From contig JAQXDE010000038.1 of the NCBI GenBank assembly GCA_029251525.1, positions 186,001 through 250,000 on the forward strand: a stretch of DNA of 64,000 nucleotides, read 5' to 3'. This stretch comes from Saprospiraceae bacterium (lineage in GTDB: Bacteria > Bacteroidota > Bacteroidia > Chitinophagales > Saprospiraceae). The position numbers were made by a program, and so were the translations under genes. Positions 45,494 to 53,829 of this stretch are shown here, piece after piece. The notes under the pieces were generated by a model, which worked only from the letters and a program-made list of their open reading frames with translations, ran no database searches and had not been told where the DNA came from. Each line of letters opens with the position of its first letter. Position 1 is the stretch's first letter.

Positions 45494-46105
45494 CTATTTG
45501 ATTTGAATAAATTGCATGTAATTTTCCATATCCGAATAATTTGATACTAGACTAAATATACTCATGCTGATAGTGCGGTTTCCAGAAGTAATTAAATATT
45601 TAGTAGAATACCACTTTACTTTTTTTTCAGTATGAGTGTATTTGTATTTTAAGAATCTGACTCGGTTTGCTCCCGTTAATTTACTCTCTAATTCTTTGTA
45701 CCGATAGTTTGGATCAATTGGTAAAATACTTCTTTCTAGTAAAACTTCGAATTGTTGCAGAATGTATCTTTTGGTACTTTTATTCATGATTTGATAATCA
45801 CCGTCTGTTTTAAAGGTGATAAAACTTAATTGTTCATTGTTATATTTAGCGAAAATATGATTGTCTTCTTTTTGTAAATCAAAGGTACGATCCATTAGTA
45901 TTTGATTTTGAGTTCCTAATGAGTCTTTTCCATCAAAGAGAATTTCTTTTACCTTTTCTTTTGATTTTACTTCTTTATATTCTCGTGGAACTAAAACACG
46001 AACATTTTCTAAATTATATGCTATATCTGGAGAAGGGTTCGATGGTTCATTTGAGCAATTAGAAAAAAGGAGAATGAGTATGGAAAATGGAGTTAAATTT
46101 TTCAT
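45494..46105 (-). CDS. Hypothetical lipoprotein downstream of pcm
   Basis: Seen: a signal peptide with a lipobox FSNC (C17), a Pro/Ser spacer (NEPSNPSPDI), then about 170 residues without a recognised domain; the ending SMSIFSLVSNYSDMENYMQF resembles small envelope proteins that measure or bind a partner. The gene starts 7 bp after pcm on the same strand, so the two share a message. Function not recognised. Confidence 0.72.
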   Translation of the reverse strand: MKNLTPFSILILLFSNCSNEPSNPSPDIAYNLENVRVLVPREYKEVKSKEKVKEILFDGKDSLGTQNQILMDRTFDLQKEDNHIFAKYNNEQLSFITFKTDGDYQIMNKSTKRYILQQFEVLLERSILPIDPNYRYKELESKLTGANRVRFLKYKYTHTEKKVKWYSTKYLITSGNRTISMSIFSLVSNYSDMENYMQFIQIK

Positions 46106-46112
46106 AGGATAA

Positions 46113-46769
46113 TTATTTTTTATTAGTTCCTTTTAAAAATGGAACAAAACGAAAATTTGCAAACTCTTCTTTTTTAAATTCCTTTTCTGAAACTCGAGTG
46201 ATTCGAAACATTTTCTGAGTATTATCATCACCAATAGGAATGACTAGAATACCTCCAATCTTTAATTGATTTTTAAGAGTAGTTGGGACACTTTTAGCGC
46301 CCGCAGTAATAATCATTTTATCAAAAGGGGCAAATTCAGGTATTCCTTTATAACCATCTCGGAAGTATGTTCGGATGTTTCCTACATCTAATTTTTCTAA
46401 TAATATATTTGTTTTGTGGTATAAATCTTCTTGTCTTTCAATAGTATGAACTCTAGCTCCAAGAAGAGCTAGGATTGAAGCTTGGTAACCAGAGCCAGTT
46501 CCAACTTCCAAAATTTTATCACGTTTTTTTATTTGTAAGAGTTCTGTTTGGAAGGCAACAGTATAAGGTTGAGAAATAGTTTGATCACTCCCAATAGGGA
46601 AAGCTTTATCTATATAAGCCCATTCTTCAAATCCTTTTTCCATGAAAAAATGACGAGGAAGAGAATTGATAGCAGTTAAAACTTTTTCATCTTGAATACC
46701 TTTCGCTCGAATGGTTTCCATTAACTTTCTCCTTTGCCCTTTGTGTCGATAAGTATCTTTATAGTTCAA
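46113..46769 (-). CDS. pcm: Protein-L-isoaspartate O-methyltransferase
   Basis: Methylates L-isoaspartyl residues in damaged proteins using S-adenosylmethionine. Seen: SDQTISQPYTVAFQTELL, the conserved substrate-site block; the SAM motif ILEVGTGSGYQASILALLG; and FDKMIITAGAKSVPTTLKNQL. 218 residues. It is probably transcribed with the lipoprotein gene that follows 7 bp later. A divergent phosphohexomutase gene lies 285 bp away. Confidence 0.95.
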   Translation of the reverse strand: MNYKDTYRHKGQRRKLMETIRAKGIQDEKVLTAINSLPRHFFMEKGFEEWAYIDKAFPIGSDQTISQPYTVAFQTELLQIKKRDKILEVGTGSGYQASILALLGARVHTIERQEDLYHKTNILLEKLDVGNIRTYFRDGYKGIPEFAPFDKMIITAGAKSVPTTLKNQLKIGGILVIPIGDDNTQKMFRITRVSEKEFKKEEFANFRFVPFLKGTNKK

Positions 46770-46959
46770 TTAATTTTAAATGTTTACGCGTTGAAAATAT
46801 TTCCAGGGGTTCTTTGTGGTAAAGGTAGAATTTACTATTTAGATATTTACGACTAAATAATTCAAAATTGATATTTAGAAATTCATTGTTAAAGAAACAC
46901 TTTACTGTTCTTTGGCAGAAACATTTTTTAAAATACTTATTTATTTCTTAAATATAGGA

Positions 46960-46991
46960 TTGGAGTATTTGAAATCGTTTTGGTATTTTTG
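46960..46991 (+). promoter_or_regulatory. Promoter for the phosphohexomutase gene
   Basis: TATTTTTG at 46984-46991 fits TAnnTTTG; a TTG at 46960-46962 lies 21 bases before it, within the usual spacing. The leader to the ATG at 47055 would be about 57 bases. Confidence 0.55.
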
Positions 46992-47054
46992 TCCTAATAA
47001 AATATAGATAAGAACGGAATACTGATAAAAAATAATAATTAAAATTTTTAATGA

Positions 47055-48455
47055 ATGAATATTACACCCATTAAATTTGGAACAGATGGTTGGAGAGCTA
47101 TTATTGCAAAAGAATATACAATAGATAATGTAAGAAGAGTTGCTGAAGGCACTGCAAAATGGATGAAAGCGAAGGGTTATGATAAAGTGGTTGTAGGCCA
47201 CGATTGTCGATTTGGGGGGCAAATGTTTGCTGAAGCTGTAACTCAAATTTTTGGAGCCTATGATGTCAAAGTAAATTTGGCAAAGGGATTCGTTTCTACA
47301 CCGATGGTTTCACTTGGCGTGGTTAAAACTAAATCTCATTTGGGAGTGGTAATTACGGCTAGTCATAATCCACCTACTTACAATGGATATAAATTAAAAA
47401 GTATTCATGGTGGACCATCTATTCCTTCTGATATTGCAGAGGTAGAAGTATTAGTTCCAGATGTCTCCACGATTGAAGTGCCGAGTATGGAAAAAATGAT
47501 GGAGGATGGAATATTGAATTATGTGGATTTGGAAGGTATGTATTTGGATCAGGTAGAGGCAAATTTTGATATGAATGCAATTCGAAATTCAGGTCAAAAG
47601 ATAGCTTATGATGCAATGTATGGAGCGGGAATGAATGCAGTACAAAAATTATTACCTGATGCGGTATTTTTGCATTGCGATGATAATCCAGGGTTCAATG
47701 GGCAAGCTCCTGAACCAATCCATAGGAATTTGTTAGAGTTGTCTGAAACAATAAAAAATGATTCTGAAATTACTTGTGGTTTAGCTAATGATGGTGATGC
47801 TGATCGAATAGGGATGTATGACGGAGATGGGAATTTTGTTGATTCACATCACTTGTTGTTATTATTACTCTGGTACATGCATGATTTTAAAGGTTTGAAG
47901 GGGAAAGTAATAGTTACTTTTTCAGTTACAGATAAGATGAAAAAACTTGCAAAAATCCTCGGGTTGGAAGTTGTAGTAACAAAAATTGGATTTAAGTATA
48001 TTGCTGAGATTATGATTAATGATGATGTTTTGGTTGGAGGCGAAGAGTCTGGAGGAATAGCAGTTAAAGGTCACATACCTGAACGAGATGGAATTTGGAT
48101 GGGATTATTGATTTTTGAATTTATGGCAAAAACAGGAAAGACATTAAAAGAATTGATAGTGGAGTTATATGAAAAAGTAGGGTCTTTTGATTTTGATCGA
48201 GATGATTTACATATCAAAGAAGAACAAAAAGTTGCCGTTATCGAAAAATGTGAAAATGATCCTTATCAATCATTTGGAGATTATAAAGTTCAAAGTATCG
48301 AAACAATTGATGGGTACAAATTTTACTTGAGTGATACAGAATGGGTTATGATTAGACCTTCAGGCACAGAGCCAGTTTTGAGAGTGTATGCACAAGCTCC
48401 AGATGCCTCTAAAGTGCGTTCTATTTTGGATACAGTTAAAACTGAAATTTTGTAA
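47055..48455 (+). CDS. Phosphoglucomutase/phosphomannomutase family protein
   Basis: Moves phosphate between C1 and C6 of a hexose. Seen: IKFGTDGWRAII at the N-terminus, the active-site serine S103 in VVITASHNPPTYNGYK, the metal-binding DGDADRIGMYD, the sugar-binding GGEESGGI, and the phosphate-binding RPSGTEPVLRVYAQ at the C-terminus. 466 residues, four-domain alpha-phosphohexomutase. Whether glucose, mannose or glucosamine phosphate is preferred cannot be told. Together with rfbA it would feed nucleotide-sugar synthesis. Confidence 0.95.
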   Translation: MNITPIKFGTDGWRAIIAKEYTIDNVRRVAEGTAKWMKAKGYDKVVVGHDCRFGGQMFAEAVTQIFGAYDVKVNLAKGFVSTPMVSLGVVKTKSHLGVVITASHNPPTYNGYKLKSIHGGPSIPSDIAEVEVLVPDVSTIEVPSMEKMMEDGILNYVDLEGMYLDQVEANFDMNAIRNSGQKIAYDAMYGAGMNAVQKLLPDAVFLHCDDNPGFNGQAPEPIHRNLLELSETIKNDSEITCGLANDGDADRIGMYDGDGNFVDSHHLLLLLLWYMHDFKGLKGKVIVTFSVTDKMKKLAKILGLEVVVTKIGFKYIAEIMINDDVLVGGEESGGIAVKGHIPERDGIWMGLLIFEFMAKTGKTLKELIVELYEKVGSFDFDRDDLHIKEEQKVAVIEKCENDPYQSFGDYKVQSIETIDGYKFYLSDTEWVMIRPSGTEPVLRVYAQAPDASKVRSILDTVKTEIL

Positions 48456-48466
48456 AAATCAGAATG

Positions 48467-48517
48467 ATAAAAAAGAAAACTCCAAAGACATTTTTGCCTT
48501 TACGGTTTTCTTTTTAT
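48467..48517. terminator. Bidirectional terminator between convergent genes
   Basis: AAAAAGAAAAC pairs with GTTTTCTTTTT around an inner CAAAG/CTTTA-type loop. It overlaps the last codons of the minus-strand Ycf48-like gene and follows the phosphohexomutase by 12 bases. Confidence 0.75.
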
Positions 48518-49467
48518 AACTGAAACGAAAATATTTTTCCTTTCTTTCCAACAATAAACCCTTTTCTATCTCGAATGAAGATATCATGTAAATCTACTTC
48601 TGGTAAATCTGGCATTGTTTCCCAATTGGCTCCACCGTTTTTCGTTCTCCAAAATAGGCCATCATGTCCTACTACATAACCATGTTCTTCATCTATAAAA
48701 AATACAGAACGAAATGATTTATTAGAAGTAGAAATTGCATCTCCATTTCGAATGAATTTCCAGTGTTTACCTGCATCAATAGTTTTGATAATTGAACCTG
48801 ATTGCCCAACAGCGTATCCAACGTTAGAAGATGGAAAATGAATAGCTCTAAAAAAATCTCCGAAAATATCTTTCTTTTCCCAAGTATTTCCTCCGTCATT
48901 TGAACGTAAGACAATACCATAACCAACAATATGAATGATTTCTTTCTCTGAGTGAAAAACAGCGCTTAATTCTTGCTCAAATGAATCAACAAGAGTGGCT
49001 TCAAATGATTCATTAACTTGAATTATTTTTCCATTTTGATATGCTGCTCCAGTTATTATTATTCCATTTTCTTTTTCCCAAAAGCTAACACCTCGAAATG
49101 TCTCAAATGGAAAACCTAGGTTATGATAGGACCAATTATCTGCAGGAGATTCTTTGGAATAAAAATCACCACCCCATGCAACTGCAAACCCATTATTGTT
49201 AGGATTAAATTGCATATCATAAATCTCTTTCCCATTCAGAGAGTCTAATACCCAAGTAGCTCCGGCATCTGTTGATTTTAAATAAATATCATCATTCCAT
49301 ACATTTCCGCCAACAATGTGGACGGTGGAATCATCTGATAAGTGTACAGCATTTAAAGTCAAATCGGTTGGAACATCATGCTCAATCCATGAAGTGTAAA
49401 ATGTTTCTTTTTTGCAACTTAAAAAAAAGGTAAAAAGTGATATGAAGAGTAATGAATTTATTTTCAT
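48514..49467 (-). CDS. Ycf48/BNR-repeat lipoprotein
   Basis: Seen: a lipoprotein signal with FLSC (C18), then repeated BNR-like units: YLKSTDAGATWVLDS, VLRSNDGGNTWEKKD, IIKTIDAGKHWKFIR and FWRTKNGGANWETMP, each an Asp-box (S/T-x-D-x-G-x-x-W) in a beta-propeller blade. 317 residues. Family knowledge: related to the photosystem assembly factor Ycf48, common in Bacteroidota as exported proteins of unknown role. It stands alone; the next upstream minus-strand gene has its own terminator at 49515-49551. Confidence 0.88.
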   Translation of the reverse strand: MKINSLLFISLFTFFLSCKKETFYTSWIEHDVPTDLTLNAVHLSDDSTVHIVGGNVWNDDIYLKSTDAGATWVLDSLNGKEIYDMQFNPNNNGFAVAWGGDFYSKESPADNWSYHNLGFPFETFRGVSFWEKENGIIITGAAYQNGKIIQVNESFEATLVDSFEQELSAVFHSEKEIIHIVGYGIVLRSNDGGNTWEKKDIFGDFFRAIHFPSSNVGYAVGQSGSIIKTIDAGKHWKFIRNGDAISTSNKSFRSVFFIDEEHGYVVGHDGLFWRTKNGGANWETMPDLPEVDLHDIFIRDRKGFIVGKKGKIFSFQL

Positions 49468-49514
49468 GAAAGTAAAATAACAAATCGTATAAATTTAATG
49501 TAGCATTAAGAGCA

Positions 49515-49551
49515 TAAAAAAAGACCTTTACAAAAGTAAAAGTCTTTTTTT
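49515..49551 (-). terminator. Intrinsic terminator for the upstream minus-strand gene
   Basis: AAAAAAAGAC and GTCTTTTTTT arms, with a nearly complete inner stem (CTTTAC/GTAAAA). It ends the message of the 177-residue protein gene at 49567-50100; the symmetric tracts mean it can act on both strands. Confidence 0.82.
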
Positions 49552-49566
49552 GTTAAGGTTTAAAGG

Positions 49567-50100
49567 TTAATCTTTTATCTTATTCTTAACGGTTGTTATT
49601 CCCCAATTTAAGGTTGGAAAAGCTGCACCGCCATAGTGTGAAAACTTACTTTTATATTGAGATGGAAGATGATAATTATTAACAAAATCTGTCAAGAAAG
49701 CTGTCATCTCTTCAGTTTTTATATTTCTTGAATTAGGTTTAAGGTAAAATGCAATATTCTTAATTTTTCCTTTGCTATCCCAAAAAACATGTAACCACAT
49801 CTTCACCCCTTTTATATCGTAATTAATCATCTCGGCATGAGCTTCCATTTCTTTTAATAAAGTATTCCATTTTCCATGAGCTAAATTAAAATCATCATCA
49901 CAAATAGCAAGAAGAGAAGTACCTTCACTACTGAGATTTTCATAGGCACTCTCATGATTTCCGAGTAAGAAAACTTTTGGTAAAGTAGTTAAAGAATCTT
50001 GTTCAACGGAAAAGAAAGGCTGAACAGTATAGTAGTTTGCATAAGTTGGAGTACTCAAAAAAAACATTATTCCAACTAATAAAATCAAGAATTCTCTCAT
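49567..50100 (-). CDS. Hypothetical exported protein
   Basis: Seen: a signal peptide (about 1-21, ending TYA) and about 155 mature residues with no lipobox. The middle (MWLHVFWDSKGKIKNIAFYL) and end (FVNNYHLPSQYKSKFSHYGG) carry a pattern of alternating strands with a helix, somewhat like TonB C-terminal-type domains found singly in Bacteroidota exported proteins. That link is weak. Function not recognised. Confidence 0.6.
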   Translation of the reverse strand: MREFLILLVGIMFFLSTPTYANYYTVQPFFSVEQDSLTTLPKVFLLGNHESAYENLSSEGTSLLAICDDDFNLAHGKWNTLLKEMEAHAEMINYDIKGVKMWLHVFWDSKGKIKNIAFYLKPNSRNIKTEEMTAFLTDFVNNYHLPSQYKSKFSHYGGAAFPTLNWGITTVKNKIKD

Positions 50101-50422
50101 TAAGTGTTATTTTTTTTGTTAAAAAAAAACTCGAAAAGCATAGATGTTTTACACAGTATTCAGTTGCAATAAAAACTGTTTTGATTCTGTATATTTTATC
50201 AAAAATACTACAATTAAAATGTATTTATAGCTAAAGTTTTGCCAAAAAAAATTAGTTACAATAAATTTTAAAGAAAATAGGATTCTTTTGGTTCAATGGT
50301 GAAATTAATATTTAGGAGGGAGTTCTATATTTTGACTAAATAATTATCTAATGTACGTAATTTTGTTTTTTAAAAGAAGAAAGGTAAATCGAAATATTAT
50401 AATTTGAAATGAGGCAAATCGT
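50101..50422. other. Intergenic stretch, nothing recognised
   Basis: 322 bases between two minus-strand genes. Very AT-rich, no gene and no strong hairpin. It must hold the promoter of the exported-protein gene. Confidence 0.5.
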
Positions 50423-50977
50423 TTAATTATTTTTAAACCATTCCTTCTGTAACAAGCTATATTTTTCCTCATCATAAAACTTATCGTTAAAATATAGTGA
50501 TTCTCTGGTCGTTCCCTCATGAATAAATCCTAATTTATTGGGAATAACAAGGCTTTTAGAGTTTTCGGAAGCTATATTTATTTCAATACGATTGAGGTTC
50601 ATTTTTTCAAAACCATATTTTATTAATCGTTGACAAGCAAGAGATACTATACCATTACCCTGTTGGTTTTTACTCAGCCAATAACCAATTTCAGCTACCT
50701 TATTTCTTTTGTCTATTTTTACAAAAGCTATAGATCCAACTAATTCCTGATTGAAAAAGATGAAAGTTGTTAGCTTTTGTCCTCCATTATTAAAAAGAAT
50801 AGAAGATTTTAAAAATTCAAGACTATCTTTTTCAATTTTGTTCTTTTCGACCCATGGAAGCCATTTTCCTAAATATTCCCTTTGATCTTCAATTATTTGA
50901 AAAAGAGTTTTGGCAAATTCCTTTTCAGGCAATCTCAATTCTAGATTTTTGTTGATAAAAAGTGATTTTCTAGTCAT
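50423..50977 (-). CDS. GNAT acetyltransferase of the RimJ/RimL type
   Basis: Seen: LELRLPEKEFAKTLFQIIED at the start, KWLPWVEK (typical of RimL), GSIAFVKIDKRNKVAEIGYW then LSKNQQGNGIVSLACQRLIK with the acetyl-CoA loop QxGNG, NRIEINIASENSKSLVIPNK then LGFIHEGTTRE. 184 residues. Family knowledge: acetylates the N-terminus of ribosomal protein L7/L12 or other small substrates. The substrate here is not certain. No close neighbour on the same strand. Confidence 0.9.
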   Translation of the reverse strand: MTRKSLFINKNLELRLPEKEFAKTLFQIIEDQREYLGKWLPWVEKNKIEKDSLEFLKSSILFNNGGQKLTTFIFFNQELVGSIAFVKIDKRNKVAEIGYWLSKNQQGNGIVSLACQRLIKYGFEKMNLNRIEINIASENSKSLVIPNKLGFIHEGTTRESLYFNDKFYDEEKYSLLQKEWFKNN

Positions 50978-51157
50978 TTGTATAAGCGTAAAGCTGAATT
51001 TTTTTTAACAGAGTGTTAGTAATATATACAACTTTTATTCCTTATTACGTTTTGGAATTCATAATTTTACATATTATTAAAAAAATGTAGATAAATATTA
51101 ATTTATTTTCTTCGTTTCATTTAAAAAAGATTTTTTTAATCAAAAGAATTATACAGG

Positions 51158-51949
51158 ATGGGAAAGATTATCTCACTACTCAATCACAAAGGTGGCGTTG
51201 GAAAAACCACTTCTGCTATAAACATAGGAGCAGGTTTAGTTGAACTTGGTAAAAAGGTTCTTTTAATAGACCTTGATCCTCAGGCAAATTTGACACTCTC
51301 TTTAGGAGTACCTCGTCAAAAAAATACGATTTATGAAGCACTTCGGGGAGAGAGTGATTTGGAGCCGTACGAGTGTAAAGAAAATTTACATATTATTACC
51401 TCATCGCTTGATTTGTCAGGAGCTGAAATGGAATTAATCAATGAAGCAGGGCGAGAATATATTTTAAAAGAATTATTTGCGACAGTTGAGGATGATTATG
51501 ACTACATTATTATAGATTGTCCACCATCCCTTGGGTTGTTGACGTTGAATGCTTTGACAAGTAGCCATGTAGTATTTATTCCATTGCAAACTGAGTTTTT
51601 GGCATTGCAGGGAGTTGCGAAGATCAAGCAAATCGTTGATAAAGTTCGATTCCGATTAAACAAAGAATTGCAAATTGGAGGCGTAATCGCAACTATGTAC
51701 GACAAACGTAAGGTGCTGAATAGAGATGTTGTAGAAACTATTCATAAATACTTTAAAGAAAAAGTATTTAATACTAAAATTAGAAATACAGTTGCTTTAG
51801 CTGAGGCACCCTCTCAACGAAAAGATATTTTTTCATACAGTAGAAATTGTAACGGTGCGAAAGATTATTTAGCACTATGTCATGAAATTATAGAAAGGTT
51901 GGAACATAATTCAGTTGAAGAGGTTTTGGCACAAAAAGATCAAGCATAA
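51158..51949 (+). CDS. ParA/Soj-family ATPase
   Basis: Seen: the deviant Walker A motif KGGVGKTT at residues 11-18, with the signature lysine K11 and K16; LLIDLDPQANLTLSLG (A' motif); YIIIDCPPSLGLLTLNAL (Walker B); and IPLQTEFLALQG. 263 residues. Family knowledge: forms ATP-dependent gradients on the nucleoid and positions chromosomes, plasmids, or protein machines. No ParB gene follows; instead a protein with a possible ribbon-helix-helix end lies 126 bp downstream on the same strand, before any terminator. So it may position something other than the chromosome origin. Confidence 0.95.
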   Translation: MGKIISLLNHKGGVGKTTSAINIGAGLVELGKKVLLIDLDPQANLTLSLGVPRQKNTIYEALRGESDLEPYECKENLHIITSSLDLSGAEMELINEAGREYILKELFATVEDDYDYIIIDCPPSLGLLTLNALTSSHVVFIPLQTEFLALQGVAKIKQIVDKVRFRLNKELQIGGVIATMYDKRKVLNRDVVETIHKYFKEKVFNTKIRNTVALAEAPSQRKDIFSYSRNCNGAKDYLALCHEIIERLEHNSVEEVLAQKDQA

Positions 51950-52075
51950 TTTCATAAACTGAAATGATTAGTATTTTATTTTTTGTAAGAGTAAATTAAG
52001 AAAACTATTATTAAACAAAAGAGAACAGGTAATTTTAAAAAAATCCTCCATCTGTTTTCAAAAAAAATATAGGTT

Positions 52076-52642
52076 TTGAGTAAGAAAAAGTTTAAAAAAG
52101 GATTAGAAAGTCTATTCGGCGATTGGGGAGGTGAACCGATAGAGGATGTCGTATTAGAACTAGATAATAAAACGGAAGATTATCAGCTCGGATCACAAAA
52201 GCTAAAGCCTCATGCAAAAAAGGATTCAAGTAGACGTGCTAATGCAGGTAAGAATTTTACAACGGATTTGGATTCATTATTTCAAGAGGTTGTGCAAGAG
52301 TCTATTGAAGAACAATTCGAATTGAAAAAGGAAAAAGAAAGGGAAAAAAAGAAAGGGAAAAATAAAAAAACTCTATCAAAACCTGAGAAGAAAAAGCGAA
52401 GAGTAATACCTAGATCAGGAGGAATTGATTCATTGATAAGAAGTACTGTCGAAGGAAGTATCATGCAAATCGAATCGACAAGTAATAAGAAACGAGTTTC
52501 ATTTGTATTTGATAAAGAAAAGTTGAAAAAATTGAAGACCATCGCAAAGTTGAAAAAATCTTACCTTAAAGATGTGATAGACGAAGTAGTTGCCGATTAC
52601 CTCGTAAAATATGAGTTAAATTCTGATGAAAATAAAGATTAA
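52076..52642 (+). CDS. Putative ParA partner with repeated (L/I)(D/E)SL motifs and RHH-like end
   Basis: 188 residues, start TTG at 52076. Seen: a basic N-terminal tip MSKKKFKK followed by GLESLF (9-14), like the ParA-stimulating tip of ParB proteins; a second copy DLDSLFQEVVQES (64-76) and a third GIDSLIRSTVEGS (116-128), which share the pattern (D/G)(L/I)DSL(F/I)xxxV(Q/E)xS; a highly charged Lys/Glu linker (about 79-110); and a C-terminal segment KRVSFVFDKEKLKKLKTIAK then LKKSYLKDVIDEVVADYLV (139-177) with the strand-helix-helix pattern of ribbon-helix-helix DNA-binding dimers. Inference: a multivalent partner for the upstream ParA. No ParB nuclease/CTPase domain. Ends in a perfect terminator. 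Confidence 0.8.
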   Translation: MSKKKFKKGLESLFGDWGGEPIEDVVLELDNKTEDYQLGSQKLKPHAKKDSSRRANAGKNFTTDLDSLFQEVVQESIEEQFELKKEKEREKKKGKNKKTLSKPEKKKRRVIPRSGGIDSLIRSTVEGSIMQIESTSNKKRVSFVFDKEKLKKLKTIAKLKKSYLKDVIDEVVADYLVKYELNSDENKD

Positions 52643-52681
52643 AAAAAAGCTGAATGATTCTAAAATCATTCAGCTTTTTTA
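52641..52681. terminator. Perfect bidirectional terminator
   Basis: An A-tract, GCTGAATGATT, a four-base loop, the exact complement, and a T-tract. It closes the ParA-partner transcription unit and separates it from the DUF3137 gene. Confidence 0.92.
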
Positions 52682-52750
52682 TTTAAAATCGATTTGCAAT
52701 TTTTTTGAAAATAAAACATATCTTTCTGATAAATAACCTATTTACCCCTC

Positions 52751-53770
52751 ATGCGTCGCATTGATGAATTTCGCTTATTTTATAATCATACGATTCAACC
52801 TGAATTAGTTCGGATGGAGCGAGTGCGTAAACGATTGTTATTTCTCTTGACAATATCAGCTGTGGTTCTTGTGGTATTTGTAATTGTACTATTATTTTTT
52901 CAAGCGGCAATGTTGTCATTTTTTTTAGTCCTACCTTTAGGATTTTATCTTAGTTATTTATTATACCGTATACAGCAGTTTAGATTAAAGTTTAAACCGA
53001 ATGTGCTGAATTTGATCTTGGATTTTATGGATAATGGTGTAAACTATGGAACACTTAATTATGATAGCAAGCGAAAGGTGGAAAAGAGACGTTTTATAGC
53101 TAGTCAGATATTTAAAACTTCTGCACCCCAATATTCTGGTGAAGATTATATCAGCGGAAAGATAGGTGAGTTAGATTTCGAATTAAGTGAATTGAATGTA
53201 AGAGAATATTCAAAAGTTAGAAGTCGATTAAATTATGTTTTTCGAGGTATATTTCTTTATGCTACGATGAATCAAAAAAAAGTTGGAGGATTTTTGGGAA
53301 CTGAAATGCTAGGTGAGGTTTTAATTTTACCTAAAAAGTTTAAACCGTATCTTTCCAAAACAATCCGATCGTTTAATTTGAAGGGAGGAGTAATGGTGGA
53401 TGAAGAAACTTTGCAAATGATTAATCACTATGACAAGCAAACAATTATAGGGAGAAATGGTATCAATCGAGAAATATTGGCAAAGGAAATGGTTGAACAT
53501 TTTTTGGTTTATGCAACGGAGGGAACCGAGATCGCTAAAAAACTTTCAAGTGCCATGCAGCACACGATATTAAGCTTTAGAGAGAAAACAGAGAATGAAT
53601 TGTATGTTTCTTTTATTAAAAATGAAATATATATTGCAATAACAGAACCAAATGATATTTTAGAACCTTATGTTTTTAGATCAAATGTTAGTTTCGAATT
53701 GATTTATGAATTCTATGAGGATATTGATTTATTGATAAATATGTTAAAAGATTTTGATAATGCCAACTAA
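52751..53770 (+). CDS. DUF3137 membrane protein
   Basis: Seen: a short cytosolic start (MRRIDEFRLFYNHTIQPELV), two adjacent membrane segments (about 28-70), then a 270-residue soluble domain with FIASQIFKTSAPQYSGEDYI, YVFRGIFLYATMN and MQHTILSFREKTENELYVSF, matching DUF3137. 339 residues. Role unknown. It follows the ParA unit after a terminator, so is probably a separate transcript; a functional link to ParA is only positional. Confidence 0.85.
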   Translation: MRRIDEFRLFYNHTIQPELVRMERVRKRLLFLLTISAVVLVVFVIVLLFFQAAMLSFFLVLPLGFYLSYLLYRIQQFRLKFKPNVLNLILDFMDNGVNYGTLNYDSKRKVEKRRFIASQIFKTSAPQYSGEDYISGKIGELDFELSELNVREYSKVRSRLNYVFRGIFLYATMNQKKVGGFLGTEMLGEVLILPKKFKPYLSKTIRSFNLKGGVMVDEETLQMINHYDKQTIIGRNGINREILAKEMVEHFLVYATEGTEIAKKLSSAMQHTILSFREKTENELYVSFIKNEIYIAITEPNDILEPYVFRSNVSFELIYEFYEDIDLLINMLKDFDNAN

Positions 53771-53829
53771 AAGGTAATTGTGGTGGTATTTTTTTGTCAG
53801 ATTTTTTTAATAAAAATAAATACATTTAA

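Noticed and set aside
51158-52681. Chromosome replication origin or parS sites near parA
   Set aside because: No ParB, DnaA boxes or parS-like 16-mer palindromes were seen in the vicinity.
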